A DNA stretch of 57,366 nucleotides from an uncultured Alphaproteobacteria bacterium (GTDB lineage Bacteria > Pseudomonadota > Alphaproteobacteria > UBA8366 > JADFVY01). The first letter of the stretch is position 1, and every line of letters begins with the position of its first letter. Shown piece by piece: positions 7,800 through 16,975 of the stretch. The stretch is taken from positions 1 to 57,366 of the forward strand of contig CAMYKU010000029.1 of the NCBI GenBank assembly GCA_947259105.1. Reading direction: 5' to 3'. The position numbers were made by a program, and so were the translations under genes. The notes beneath the pieces are model-generated. The model worked only from the letters and a program-made list of their open reading frames with translations, ran no database searches and was not told the DNA's origin.

Positions 7800-8576
7800 C
7801 TATTTGCCGTATACGTCGAAGTCGAAATACTTGGCATTGATCTTCTCGTAGGTGCCGTCACTGCGGATCTGCGCGATCGCGGCGTTCAGCTTTTCGCGAA
7901 GCTCATCGTCGCCCTTGCGCACCGCGATGCCCACGCCGTCGCCGAACCACTTCGGATCGTTGAAATCGGGACCGTAGAACTGGAAGTCCTTGCCCTGGTC
8001 GGTGCCCAGGAATCCGTCCATGATGGCGACCGAATCGGCAATGCCGGCATCGGCGCGGCCGGAAACCAGGTCGAGATAGGCTTCGTCCTGGGTGGCGTAG
8101 GAATTGACGGTGACCACGTCGCCGTAATTGTCGCGCAGGAAGTTCTCATGGATGGTGGCGCGCTGCACCGCGATCACCTTGCCCTTCAGCCCGTCGACGC
8201 TGATTTGAAGGTCGATCCCCTTGCGGGCGACGAATTTCGCCGGCGTGTTGTAGTACTTGTCGGTGAAATCGACCCTCTGCTTGCGCTCTGGGGTGATCGA
8301 CATCGACGCGACGACGGCATCGTATTTCTTGGCCAGCAGGCCGGGGATAATGCCATCCCAGTCCTGCACGACGAACTCGCATTCGAACTCGGCCGCCGCA
8401 CAGACCGCTTTGGCGATATCGACGTCGAACCCGACCAGATTGCCGTCCTTGTCGATGGAATTGAACGGCGGGTAGGCGCCCTCGGTGCCGATCCTGACCT
8501 TCTGCCCGGCCTCGGCGGCGCCCGCCGCCAAACCCACGGCCAGCGCCACCGCGATGATGGTATATAATTTCCTCAT
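7800..8576 (-). CDS. Polar amino-acid ABC transporter substrate-binding protein
   Basis: A 258-residue family-3 solute-binding protein. The signal peptide ends near residue 23 (AEA), followed by the typical VRIGTEGAYPPFNSID start and the GFDVDIAKAVC and DWDGIIPGL segments of lysine/arginine/ornithine- or opine-binding relatives. It is periplasmic and delivers a polar amino acid or derivative to the two permeases. The ribosome site AAGGAG lies at about 8583-8588. The neighbouring deacylase and M81 hydrolase suggest the ligand is an N-acylated or amide-linked amino-acid derivative rather than a free amino acid; this is inference. Confidence 0.92.
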   Translation of the reverse strand: MRKLYTIIAVALAVGLAAGAAEAGQKVRIGTEGAYPPFNSIDKDGNLVGFDVDIAKAVCAAAEFECEFVVQDWDGIIPGLLAKKYDAVVASMSITPERKQRVDFTDKYYNTPAKFVARKGIDLQISVDGLKGKVIAVQRATIHENFLRDNYGDVVTVNSYATQDEAYLDLVSGRADAGIADSVAIMDGFLGTDQGKDFQFYGPDFNDPKWFGDGVGIAVRKGDDELREKLNAAIAQIRSDGTYEKINAKYFDFDVYGK

Positions 8577-8633
8577 ATCTTATCTCCTTGCTTTGCCTGC
8601 GGTTAAAGATGGGCCTGGCAATGCCGGCCCGGA

Positions 8634-9428
8634 TTAGAGATTGCTTGCCAGGAACTGTCGGAAACGCTCCGATTTGGGGTTTCCCAGCACTTCTATGGGC
8701 GGTCCTTCCTCTTCAATCCTGCCCTCATGCAGGAACACGACGTGGGACGAGACTTCCCGCGCGAAACCCATCTCGTGGGTGACGACGATCATCGTCCGTC
8801 CCTCTTCCGCGAGCTGGCGCATGACGCGAAGCACTTCGCCCACCAGTTCCGGGTCGAGGGACGAGGTCGGCTCGTCGAACAGCAGCACGTCCGGTTCCAT
8901 GGCCAGCGCCCGGGCGATGCCGACACGCTGCTGCTGCCCGCCGGAAAGGTGGGACGGGTAGTAGTCCAGCTTGTCGAGGATGCCCACCTTGTCGAGGATC
9001 TGCCGCGCCCTCTCGACGGCCTCGGCCCTGGGCACCTTCAGCACGTGGACCGGCGCCTCGATGACGTTTTCCAGCACCGTCATATGGGACCACAGATTGA
9101 ACTGCTGGAAGACCATGGCCAGGCGCGAGCGGATCCGCGCCACCTGCTTCTGATCTGCCGGCACCACCGCGCCGCGGCGGTTGCGGGTCATGCGGATCAG
9201 CTCTCCGCCAACATGGACGCGGCCCTCGTCCGGCGTTTCGAGCAGGTTGATGCAACGCAGGAACGTACTCTTGCCGGACCCGCTGGAGCCCAGCATGGCG
9301 ATGACGTCGCCCTCATTGGCGGTCAGCGAGATGCCCTTCAGCACCTCGAGGCTTCCGAAACGCTTGTGGACATCCTCGGCCAGCAGCGCCGGGACGGTCC
9401 CCATTACTGGATCTGCCTCCGCACTCAT
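8634..9428 (-). CDS. Polar amino-acid ABC transporter ATP-binding protein (HisP type)
   Basis: A 264-residue ABC ATPase: Walker [10 protein letters not shown] at 47-55, Q-loop MVFQQFNLW, signature LSGGQQQR, Walker [13 protein letters not shown], and the H-loop in VVTHEMGFA. All catalytic elements are intact. It is the first of the four transporter genes in transcription order, and is preceded at 100 nt by the M14 deacylase gene on the same strand. An AGGGA ribosome site precedes the ATG. Confidence 0.95.
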   Translation of the reverse strand: MSAEADPVMGTVPALLAEDVHKRFGSLEVLKGISLTANEGDVIAMLGSSGSGKSTFLRCINLLETPDEGRVHVGGELIRMTRNRRGAVVPADQKQVARIRSRLAMVFQQFNLWSHMTVLENVIEAPVHVLKVPRAEAVERARQILDKVGILDKLDYYPSHLSGGQQQRVGIARALAMEPDVLLFDEPTSSLDPELVGEVLRVMRQLAEEGRTMIVVTHEMGFAREVSSHVVFLHEGRIEEEGPPIEVLGNPKSERFRQFLASNL

Positions 9429-9528
9429 GCGGTTTCCCTGCTCATTCGTTTTTTCATTCTTATCGGTCGAACGGTAGCGGAGAAACTTGCGCGTTCAAAG
9501 AACAAAATCAACCGGGTAACGGGCCACC

Positions 9529-10665
9529 TCACACCTCCAGCAGATTTCCCGCCTTGCGGTGCGGCAGTTTCTCCGGGCCCGCCACCTTGCCGACCGACGC
9601 TCCCGGAGGCAGGAGCTTCTGCGCCGCCCGGGAAAAGAACAGACCACTGGCGCGGCTGTGCACCGGAGTCCGCGCGGTCAGCGGATCGTCGGCGGTCAGA
9701 TCGACCATTTCGGCCACCACCTCGCCTTTTTCGACGCGGTCGCCCAGCCGCTTCCTGTAGGCGACAATTCCGGCGACCGGCGCGGCGATCACATCCGTCC
9801 CGTCGAGCGGGGTCGGCTCGCACAATGGCGTCGGCAGGGCCCCCGGGTTACCGCCGATCACGCCGCGGCGCTGCAGAAAACGATACAGATTGGCCGCGTC
9901 GGCCGCAGCCAGTTCGTCGCTGACATCGGCCTGGCCGCGCAATTCGACGGTGGCAGCAAAACAGGCGAGCGGCACGCGGTCGTCGGACAGCCGTTCCCGA
10001 AGGTTCCACCACAGCCCCGCGTTGGTCTCATCGAAGGTGTTGCCGCCGGGCTCGTCTTCCAGCAGCACGACGTCCGCCCCGAGGTCGGCGCCCAGTTCCA
10101 CGGCAATGTCGCGGTGACGATAGGAGGTGTAGATATGAACCAGCGCCTCGAGGTCGCAATGCACGTCGAGCACGATATCCGAGGTCATCGAGAGGCCCAG
10201 AAGCGCCGCGCGCAGGGCCTTCAGCTCGCTGTCGCGCGGCAGGTCCGCCACCGCCGATGCCAGCGCCTCGCGGATCATCCGGGCGTTGGCGGGCGCATCG
10301 TCGCACAGCTTGCCCTCGACCGCCCCGGCCACCGTTTCGCCGAGTTCCGGGAAATCGCGGTTGAAATTCAGCCCGCCCGAAAAGTCATAGCGCCCTGCGA
10401 GGTAGCCATGCAGTTGCTGTGACAGACCGATCGGGTTGGCGATCGGCACGATGACGATCTCGCCGATCATCGGGTTGCGCGCCTCATCCAGCATGCGGAT
10501 GAGGTGGTTGAGCGTCAGCAACCCCGGGTGCTCGTCGGCATGCAGCGCCGCCTGCAGATAGGCGCGCGGCCGGGCGCCCGGCACGCCGTACCGGTGGACG
10601 GTCAATTCCCTGCGTGTGCCGGGCGACGGCGACGGCAGTGCGATACGTTCGACGGTCTTCTTCAT
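9529..10665 (-). CDS. Succinylglutamate desuccinylase/aspartoacylase-family deacylase (M14 fold)
   Basis: A 378-residue zinc carboxypeptidase-like deacylase. The zinc site is HADEHPG (H-x-x-E, residues 42-45) with a later His in DVHCD at about residue 168. A barrel-like C-terminal part (IAAPVAGIVAYRKRLGDRVEKGEVVAEM) is typical of AstE-like relatives. Family members remove acyl groups from N-acyl amino acids. Its place at the head of the minus-strand transporter operon suggests it deacylates the imported compound in the cytoplasm. It is transcribed divergently from the methyltransferase gene, with 158 nt between them to hold promoters. Confidence 0.85.
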   Translation of the reverse strand: MKKTVERIALPSPSPGTRRELTVHRYGVPGARPRAYLQAALHADEHPGLLTLNHLIRMLDEARNPMIGEIVIVPIANPIGLSQQLHGYLAGRYDFSGGLNFNRDFPELGETVAGAVEGKLCDDAPANARMIREALASAVADLPRDSELKALRAALLGLSMTSDIVLDVHCDLEALVHIYTSYRHRDIAVELGADLGADVVLLEDEPGGNTFDETNAGLWWNLRERLSDDRVPLACFAATVELRGQADVSDELAAADAANLYRFLQRRGVIGGNPGALPTPLCEPTPLDGTDVIAAPVAGIVAYRKRLGDRVEKGEVVAEMVDLTADDPLTARTPVHSRASGLFFSRAAQKLLPPGASVGKVAGPEKLPHRKAGNLLEV

Positions 10666-10823
10666 GGATGGCTGCCTTCATGCTTCTATGGTCGGCGCAG
10701 GTTAGGTCCCGCGATCCGGGTTCTTCAAGGCCAAAGATCGCCGTGAATGGCAAGGCGCCTGCGACGCCGGTTTGCAGGCCGGCCGGCGACTGCTAGCCTT
10801 GGCGGACGCAGAAGGGGTCCGCA

Positions 10824-11606
10824 GTGCCGAAACACGAAAACGAATACACCGACGACGTCGTCGCCAAACTGGAAAAGTTGTGGGGCGAGGGTTTCCTGTC
10901 GCCCGGCGGGCCGGAGGAGACGGCGCGCATTCTCGAAGGCACGGACCTGACCGGCAAGGACGTGATGGACATCGGTTGCGGCATCGGCGGGATCGACGTG
11001 ATCCTGGTGCGCGATTACCGCGCCGCGACGGTTACCGGCCTCGACATCGAGGGGCCGCTGGTGTTGCGCGCGCGGGAGCGGGTGGAGCGAGCGGGCCTTG
11101 CCGACCGGATTACCATCAGGCTGGTCGAACCGGGCCCGTTTCCGTTTCCCGACGAGTCTTTCGATGTTGTGTTAAGCAAGGATTCGATGGTCCACATTCC
11201 CGACAAGCAGGCGCTGTTCGCAGAGGTGCTGCGCGTACTGCGTCGGGGCGGCGTATTCCTTGCCAGCGACTGGATGCAGAGCGCGGCGGGCCCCGACTCG
11301 CCGGAGATGGCGACGTTCTTCGAGACCTCGGGCCTGACCTTTTCGATGGGTATCACCGACGATCTGCCGGCCGCCCTTGAAGGCGCGGGGTTTACCGATA
11401 TCCGGGTCGTCGACCGGAACCCGTGGTACCGCGAGGAAGCGCGCAGCGAGCTGGCGCGCATGCGCGGCGAGTTGCGCGAACCGCTGCTGGAAATCCTGGG
11501 CCACGAGAAGGCGGACAAGTGGATCGCCATGCGCGAGGCGATGATCGCCGCGCTCGACGCCGGCGCCTTCCGCCCGACCCATTTCCGGGCAGTGAAGCCT
11601 GTCTAA
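10824..11606 (+). CDS. SAM-dependent methyltransferase, phosphoethanolamine N-methyltransferase-like
   Basis: A 260-residue class I methyltransferase. Motif I is VMDIGCGIGGID (about 46-58); an acidic residue at GLDIEG (about 72) would bind the SAM ribose; KDSMVHIPDK and VLRRGGVFLASDW complete the fold. Similarity in the FFETSGLTFSMGI region suggests the plant/nematode-type phosphoethanolamine or sarcosine methyltransferase group, but the substrate is not certain. The start is GTG at 10824, with GAAGGGG 6 nt before it. Confidence 0.8.
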   Translation: MPKHENEYTDDVVAKLEKLWGEGFLSPGGPEETARILEGTDLTGKDVMDIGCGIGGIDVILVRDYRAATVTGLDIEGPLVLRARERVERAGLADRITIRLVEPGPFPFPDESFDVVLSKDSMVHIPDKQALFAEVLRVLRRGGVFLASDWMQSAAGPDSPEMATFFETSGLTFSMGITDDLPAALEGAGFTDIRVVDRNPWYREEARSELARMRGELREPLLEILGHEKADKWIAMREAMIAALDAGAFRPTHFRAVKPV

Positions 11607-12082
11607 AGAGCTTTCCGATAGCGGTATTCGGTGGTTTTGCTCAGGTCGTTCAGCCTGCGGGTTTCCGGCATGCGCGCATAACCGAGCGATTCGTAAAGCG
11701 CGTGGGATTCGACGAAGCGGGTGTCGGACCACAGCACCATGCACACCGCATCCTGTTCGCAGGCGGCGGATTCGGCCTCGCCGACCAGGGCCGCGCCGAT
11801 GCCCCGGCGGCGCGCTTCGGGCAGCACGTTGAGCTTGTGGAGCGTCCACGCGCCCGGTCTCTCGTCCCGGGTCGCGGCGATGCAGGCGACGACACGCCCC
11901 TCCAATTCGGCCACCCAGGCCCGGCCGCCGAGGGATCGGTGGTGCAACGCCCACCGTTTCAGTTCCGGCATCTCCCCGTCAATGTCGACAACGACGCCGG
12001 GATAAGCGGACCAGCAGGTCCGGACGATTTCGATGACGGCCGCGCTGTCCGCGTCGGTTGCGGCGCGGATCGAAGTGCTCAC
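11603..12082 (-). CDS. GNAT family N-acetyltransferase
   Basis: A 159-residue GNAT-fold protein. The acetyl-CoA loop is EARRRGIGAAL (R-x-x-G-I-G), preceded by a LHKLNVLPEA strand and followed by an ALYESLGYARM C-terminal motif. It acetylates an unknown amine. I chose the GTG at 12082, which overlaps the mgtE stop as GTGA; an ATG four codons upstream (12094) is equally possible. Neither start has a good ribosome site, so expression probably depends on translation of mgtE. It converges with the methyltransferase gene, with a 4-nt overlap of the ends. Confidence 0.85.
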   Translation of the reverse strand: MSTSIRAATDADSAAVIEIVRTCWSAYPGVVVDIDGEMPELKRWALHHRSLGGRAWVAELEGRVVACIAATRDERPGAWTLHKLNVLPEARRRGIGAALVGEAESAACEQDAVCMVLWSDTRFVESHALYESLGYARMPETRRLNDLSKTTEYRYRKAL

Positions 12083-13491
12083 AGCAGGAGCCATGCCCCG
12101 AGGCCGAGGAAACAGAAGAAACCGACCACGTCGGTGATCGTGGTCAGGAACACGGTCGAAGCGACGGCCGGGTCGGCGCCCCAGCGATCGAACCCGATCG
12201 GGATCAGCGTCCCGGCAAGACCGGCAATCAGCAGGTTGATCACCATCGCCGCGGCCAGCACGCCACCGATCACCGGGCTTGCAAACCACAGCCAGGCGAT
12301 GATGCCCATCACGACCGCGAAGATCACACCGTTGATGAACCCGACCAGGCTTTCCTTGGCGACGGTGCGCAATACGCGCGAAGCGGTCAGCTCCTTGGTG
12401 GCAAGCGCGCGGACCGTAACGGTCAAAGTCTGGGTGCCGGCATTGCCGCCCATCGACGCGACGATCGGCATCAGGATTGCCAGCGCCACCACCTGTTCGA
12501 TGGCCGCGTCGAACAAGGCGATCACGAGCGAGGCCAGGATCGCGGTGAGCAGGTTTACCATAAGCCACGATGCGCGCGAGCGCGTCGTCGCGATGACGGC
12601 GCTGTAGTAGTCGTCCTCCGAAACGCCGGCAAGGCGCATCATGTCTTCCTCGTGCTCCTCCTCGATCACGTCGACGACGTCGTCGACCGTGATCACGCCG
12701 ACGAGCCGGCCACTCTCCTCGATCACGGGCGCCTCGACAAGGCCGTACTGCCGGAACAGGAAGGCCACGTCCTCCTGGTCCATGGTCACCGGAATCGGTC
12801 GGAAATCCTCGTCCATGATCTCGGTGACCGGAACCGGTCGCTCGGTGCGTAGCACCCGGCTGAGCGGCACCATGCCGAGCGGCTTGTGCATCGGATCGAC
12901 AATGATGACGTCGAAGAAATCGTCGGGCATCTCGGCGTCGGAGCGCATGTAGTCGATCGTCTCGCCGACGGTCCAGATGGCGGGGATCGCCACGACCTCG
13001 CGCCGCATCAGGCGGCCGGCACTGTCCTCTGGCCAGGCCAGCGCCTCTTCGTAGAGCAGGCGCTCGCTGTCGGGGATCGCGTCGAACAGTTCCTTCTGAT
13101 CGGCCTCGTCGAGATCCTCGATCAGATCGATCGCGTCATCGGTCTCCAGTTCGGTAACGACGGCCGCGATTTCATGCGGCTCCAGGATCGCGATAAGTTC
13201 GTCGCGAACGGTCTCATCGAGATGGGAGACGACCTCGGCATCGAGCTGGTCGCGGATGGCCTCGATGACGATACCGCGGACGGTGGAGCCGAGATGCTCC
13301 AGGAGATCGGCGAGATCCGCCGCGTGGAGGTCGGCGACCAGCGCGGGAATATCCTCGCGCCGGCCTTCCTGGGCGGCAAGGTTGATGTCGGCGACGAGAT
13401 CGTCCGAAAAACCGTACAGGCCTTCCAGATCATTCTCGGCCTCGGACGGCGGCGCCTCCCCCGGCCCGATATCGTGTCCGGTATCGGTCAT
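12079..13491 (-). CDS. mgtE: Magnesium transporter MgtE
   Basis: A 470-residue MgtE: an acidic N-terminal superhelical domain (about 30-135), two CBS domains (about 150-270, including MRREVVAIPAIWTVGETIDYM and a VGVITVDDVVDVI end), and five membrane spans from about 305 with the pore segment GGNAGTQTLTVTVRALA. It takes up Mg2+ and is gated by Mg2+ binding in the cytosolic domains. The ATG overlaps the maeB stop as ATGA, so it is coupled to malic enzyme, a Mg2+-dependent enzyme. No M-box riboswitch is evident upstream of the pair. Confidence 0.95.
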   Translation of the reverse strand: MTDTGHDIGPGEAPPSEAENDLEGLYGFSDDLVADINLAAQEGRREDIPALVADLHAADLADLLEHLGSTVRGIVIEAIRDQLDAEVVSHLDETVRDELIAILEPHEIAAVVTELETDDAIDLIEDLDEADQKELFDAIPDSERLLYEEALAWPEDSAGRLMRREVVAIPAIWTVGETIDYMRSDAEMPDDFFDVIIVDPMHKPLGMVPLSRVLRTERPVPVTEIMDEDFRPIPVTMDQEDVAFLFRQYGLVEAPVIEESGRLVGVITVDDVVDVIEEEHEEDMMRLAGVSEDDYYSAVIATTRSRASWLMVNLLTAILASLVIALFDAAIEQVVALAILMPIVASMGGNAGTQTLTVTVRALATKELTASRVLRTVAKESLVGFINGVIFAVVMGIIAWLWFASPVIGGVLAAAMVINLLIAGLAGTLIPIGFDRWGADPAVASTVFLTTITDVVGFFCFLGLGAWLLL

Positions 13492-15785
13492 CCGGGACCG
13501 CCGCTCTGCATCTGTTCAGCCTGGGCATCGACAGCTGCGACCGCCGTCATATTGACGAGGCCGCGCGTGCTGATCGAAGGGGTGACGATATGCACCGGCC
13601 GGGCCATGCCCAGCAGAATCGGGCCAACCGACAACCCCTCCGCCAGGACCTTCAGCAGGTTGTAGGATATGTTGGCGGCATCCAGCGACGGCATGATCAT
13701 CACATTGGCGCTGCCGTTGAGCCGGCTGCCGGGATAGAAACGGTCGCGGGTTTCCGCCACCAGGGCGGTGTCCGCGTGCATCTCGCCCTCGACCTCGAGT
13801 GCGGGGTGCTCTTCCTGCAGAATCGCCACGGCGTCGCGCATCCGCCGCGCCGAATCCGAATCGACCGAACCGAAATTCGAATGCGACAGGAGTGCGATCT
13901 TCGGCTCGATCCCGAAGAGGCGCGTTTCCTTGGCCACCAGCATCGCCATTTCGGCGATCCCGGCGGCGTCGCGCGAGACGTTCACATGGGTGTCGGCCAG
14001 GAAATAGGTCCCGCTGCTGAGGACCAGCACGGTCAGCGCAGCCGGCGTGCTGACGCCCTTGCGCAAACCGATCACATCACGGGCATGCCCCAGATGACGC
14101 TGATACATGCCGCTGGTGCCGCAGATCGCAGCGTCGACCTCGCCACGCCGCAACATGAGGCAGGCGATCACCGTTGTCCGCGTGCGCGCCACCATGCGCG
14201 CATAGCTGGGCGAGACGCCCTTTCGCGCCATCAGTTCGTGATAAAGATTCCAGTAATCGTCGTAACGCGGGTCGTCCTGCGGATCGCACAGCTCGAAATC
14301 CTCATCCGGCTTCAGGCGCAGGCCGAACCGGCGGATGCGGCTTGCGACAACGCGCCGGCGGCCGATCAGAACCGGTTTCGCCAGCCCCTCGTCGACCACC
14401 ACCTGGACCGTCCGCAGCACGCGCTCGCTCTCGCCCTCGGCGTAAACGATCCGGCGCGGCGCGGCGCGGGCGGCATCGAACAGCGGCTTCATCACCAGGC
14501 CCGAGCGGAAGACGAACTGGTCGAGCCGGTCGTGGTACGCCTCGAAATCGTCGATCGGCCGGGTGGCGACGCCGCTGTCCATGGCGGCCTTCGCAACGGC
14601 GGGGGCGATCGCCGTAATCAGCCGCGGATCGAACGGCCGGGGAATGAGGTATTCCGGTCCGAAAGCCAGCTCCTGTCCGCCATAGGCCTGCAACACGATG
14701 TCGGAGGTTTCGGCCCGCGCAAGTTCCGCCAGCGCGTGCACGCACGCAACTTTCATCGCCTCGTTGATGTCGGTCGCCCCGACGTCGAGAGCGCCTCGGA
14801 AGATGAAGGGAAAGCACAGCACGTTGTTGACCTGGTTGGGGTAGTCGGACCGGCCGGTAGCGATGATCGCATCCGCCCGCGCCTCGCGCGCCTCTTCGGG
14901 CGCGATCTCGGGCACCGGGTTGGCCAACGCCATGATCAGCGGCTTCTTGGCCATTGTCTTGACCATCGCCGGCTTCAGCACGCCGGGGGCGGACAGGCCC
15001 AGGAAGATGTCCGCGCCTTCGATCACTTCGGCCAGCGTCCGTTTGTCGGTCTTTGTCGCGTAGCGCACCTTGCGCGGATCCATCTCTTCCTTGCGGCCCT
15101 CATAGACCACGCCGTGGATGTCGGTCGCGACGATGTTCTCGACCTTCATCCCGAGATCGACCAGCAGATCGAGGCAGGCCAGCGCCGCCGCACCCGCGCC
15201 CGACGTAACCAGCTTCGCCTTTTCGATCTTCTTGCCGACGATCGACAGGCCGTTCCAGATCGCCGCCGCGACGATGATCGCGGTGCCATGCTGGTCGTCG
15301 TGGAAGACCGGGATGTTCATGCGCTCGCGCAGTTTCTGCTCGATCGGGAAACACTCCGGCGCCTTGATGTCCTCCAGATTGATCGCGCCGAAGGTCGGCT
15401 CCAGCGCCGACACGACATCGACGAAGCGGTCGGGATCGGTCGCGTCGACTTCGATATCGAACACATCGATCCCGGCGAATTTCTTGAACAGCACCGCCTT
15501 GCCTTCCATCACCGGCTTGGATGCGAGCGGCCCGATGGCGCCGAGCCCGAGGACGGCGGTCCCATTGGTGATCACCGCCACGAGGTTGCCCCGCGCGGTA
15601 ACCGTGGCGGCCTCGGCCGGATCCTGCACGATGGCGCGGCAGGCGGCCGCCACGCCCGGCGAATAGGCCAGCGCCAGATCGCGCTGATTGGCCAGCGGCT
15701 TGGTCGCCACGATGCCCAGTTTGCCCGGCGGCGCAGCCCGGTGATAGGCGAGCGCGTCCCTGTCGATACGGTTGTCGTCGGCCAT
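13488..15785 (-). CDS. maeB: NADP-dependent malic enzyme (MaeB, fused phosphotransacetylase-like domain)
   Basis: A 765-residue hybrid malic enzyme that decarboxylates malate to pyruvate, making NADPH. The malic N-terminal domain runs from residue 1 to about 155 ([19 protein letters not shown]), the NAD(P)-binding domain to about 400 ([16 protein letters not shown]), and a phosphotransacetylase-like domain fills the rest ([26 protein letters not shown]), which in this family is regulatory. I chose the ATG at 15785, preceded by a G-run (GGGGGGAC); a start five codons upstream has no ribosome site, and further upstream is the MITE-like element. A 4-nt overlap couples it to mgtE. Confidence 0.94.
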   Translation of the reverse strand: MADDNRIDRDALAYHRAAPPGKLGIVATKPLANQRDLALAYSPGVAAACRAIVQDPAEAATVTARGNLVAVITNGTAVLGLGAIGPLASKPVMEGKAVLFKKFAGIDVFDIEVDATDPDRFVDVVSALEPTFGAINLEDIKAPECFPIEQKLRERMNIPVFHDDQHGTAIIVAAAIWNGLSIVGKKIEKAKLVTSGAGAAALACLDLLVDLGMKVENIVATDIHGVVYEGRKEEMDPRKVRYATKTDKRTLAEVIEGADIFLGLSAPGVLKPAMVKTMAKKPLIMALANPVPEIAPEEAREARADAIIATGRSDYPNQVNNVLCFPFIFRGALDVGATDINEAMKVACVHALAELARAETSDIVLQAYGGQELAFGPEYLIPRPFDPRLITAIAPAVAKAAMDSGVATRPIDDFEAYHDRLDQFVFRSGLVMKPLFDAARAAPRRIVYAEGESERVLRTVQVVVDEGLAKPVLIGRRRVVASRIRRFGLRLKPDEDFELCDPQDDPRYDDYWNLYHELMARKGVSPSYARMVARTRTTVIACLMLRRGEVDAAICGTSGMYQRHLGHARDVIGLRKGVSTPAALTVLVLSSGTYFLADTHVNVSRDAAGIAEMAMLVAKETRLFGIEPKIALLSHSNFGSVDSDSARRMRDAVAILQEEHPALEVEGEMHADTALVAETRDRFYPGSRLNGSANVMIMPSLDAANISYNLLKVLAEGLSVGPILLGMARPVHIVTPSISTRGLVNMTAVAAVDAQAEQMQSGGPG

Positions 15786-15811
15786 GCCGTCCCCCCGCAT
15801 TACGCTGAATT

Positions 15812-16079
15812 TAGTGTTGTAAATCAGATCGATGGTGCCCATGGGATCGCATTTCCCGTCTCCTCGGCAGGAGGATGCGCGCCGGCGATGCCGGCGCATC
15901 GTCAAGCGCGTCCGACGCACCGAGGGGGCGGGAAACGCGACCCGAAGGGCGGTCTTGCGAGCCCACCGGCTGCGTTGCGCACCGCTTGCGATGCTCCAGC
16001 ATCGCGGCGCGCCACGCGCCTTGCCGGATGAACTCGCAAGACCGTCCAATGGGCACCATCCATCTGATTTACACCACTA
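15812..16079. mobile_element. MITE-like element with 35-bp terminal inverted repeats
   Basis: Positions 15812-15846 and the reverse complement of 16045-16079 match at 32 of 35 positions (TAGTGKTGTAAATCAGAT...). Both ends carry TA, which would fit the TA target duplication of IS630/mariner-type elements. Inside are nested palindromes: CTCCT/AGGAG at 15860-15873, a GATGCGC...GCGCATC hairpin at 15874-15900, GGGCGGTCTTGCGAG (15947-15961) with its complement at 16033-16047, and GCGATGCT/AGCATCGC at 15988-16005. There is no coding sequence. It occupies nearly all of the 341-nt gap between maeB and tRNA-Leu. Confidence 0.6.
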
Positions 16080-16092
16080 GCCCTGATAGTAG

Positions 16093-16118
16093 AAAGGCCC
16101 GCTGCACCGGCGGGCCCT
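16093..16118 (-). terminator. Rho-independent terminator of tRNA-Leu
   Basis: On the minus strand GGCCCGC...GCGGGCC (stem arms 16110-16116 and 16096-16102) with a 7-nt loop is followed by TTTCT, just after the tRNA 3' end. Confidence 0.7.
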
Positions 16119-16126
16119 TCGGAAAA

Positions 16127-16213
16127 TGGTGCGGTCGAGAAGACTCGAACTTCCACGGGATTTCTCCCACAGCGACCTCAACGCTGCGCGTCTACCAATT
16201 CCGCCACGACCGC
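16127..16213 (-). tRNA. tRNA-Leu (anticodon GAG)
   Basis: Reads GCGGTCG...CGACCGC for the acceptor stem, with an encoded CCA end. The anticodon stem CAGCG/CGCTG holds loop TTGAGGT, so the anticodon is GAG (reads CUC/CUU). A long variable arm (GGGA...TCCC) marks a class II tRNA, and the T loop is TTCGAGT. Length 87 nt with CCA. Confidence 0.96.
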
Positions 16214-16282
16214 AAAACTCCTGGCGAGCCCCTATATCTGTTGTGCTAACTATAGCGGCTTTCCGATGCTGGGATGTAGCAA

Positions 16283-16975
16283 ATGACCGCCTCCATATCA
16301 AGGACAACAGTGATTGCGGGAGCGCCCGCGCCAGAGTGGCGGACGGCGCGCAAACCGGTGGACTACCCGACGGCGGTAGCCGGCATGGAGGCCCGCGTCG
16401 CGGCGATCCGCGACGGCTCGGGGCGGGAACTGGTCTGGTTGCTGGAACACCCGGCCCTCTATACCGGGGGAACCAGCGCAAAACCGGCGGAACTGCTGAA
16501 CGCGGGCGGCCTGCCCGTATATGAGACCGGCCGCGGCGGGCAGTACACCTGGCACGGTCCCGGCCAGCGGGTCGCCTATGTCATGCTGGACCTCACGCGC
16601 CGCGGCGCCGATGTGCGCGGATATGTGCGGGACCTCGAGGACTGGATCATCCGCGCCATGGCGCGGTTCAACGTGACGGGCGAGCGCCGCGCGGGCCGCG
16701 TCGGCATCTGGGTGGTCCGCGGATCGGGGCGGGAAGACAAGATCGCCGCCATCGGCGTCCGGGTGCGCCGCTGGGTCACCTATCACGGCATCGCGATAAA
16801 TGTCGAGCCGGACCTGTCCCATTATGCGGGTATCGTGCCGTGCGGCATCGCCGACCCGAATCTGGGCGTTACCTCCCTCGTGGATCTCGGCCTGCCGGTC
16901 ACCATGGAAGACCTCGACAACGCCCTGATGGCGACCTTCGGCGAGGTGTTCGACGAAAGGCGGGGAGGCCGATGA
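16283..16975 (+). CDS. lipB: Octanoyltransferase LipB
   Basis: A 230-residue LipB that moves octanoate from acyl carrier protein to the lipoyl domains of 2-oxoacid dehydrogenases and related proteins, the first step of lipoate synthesis. Family segments: [13 protein letters not shown] (about 54-66), [12 protein letters not shown] (84-95), K153 in [19 protein letters not shown], and the acyl-accepting C187 in [10 protein letters not shown]. Length is normal. The stop overlaps the ATG of the amidase gene as ATGA, so the two are co-translated. Confidence 0.95.
   Translation: MTASISRTTVIAGAPAPEWRTARKPVDYPTAVAGMEARVAAIRDGSGRELVWLLEHPALYTGGTSAKPAELLNAGGLPVYETGRGGQYTWHGPGQRVAYVMLDLTRRGADVRGYVRDLEDWIIRAMARFNVTGERRAGRVGIWVVRGSGREDKIAAIGVRVRRWVTYHGIAINVEPDLSHYAGIVPCGIADPNLGVTSLVDLGLPVTMEDLDNALMATFGEVFDERRGGR

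Noticed and set aside
15786..15860. M-box riboswitch for maeB-mgtE
   Set aside because: The leader is occupied by the MITE-like element, and M-box sequence landmarks are absent.
13590..16031. Long open frame of about 813 codons antisense to maeB
   Set aside because: High-G/C antisense shadow: the encoded string is low-complexity (Arg/Gly/His/Asp-rich), has no domain, and maeB is clear on the other strand.
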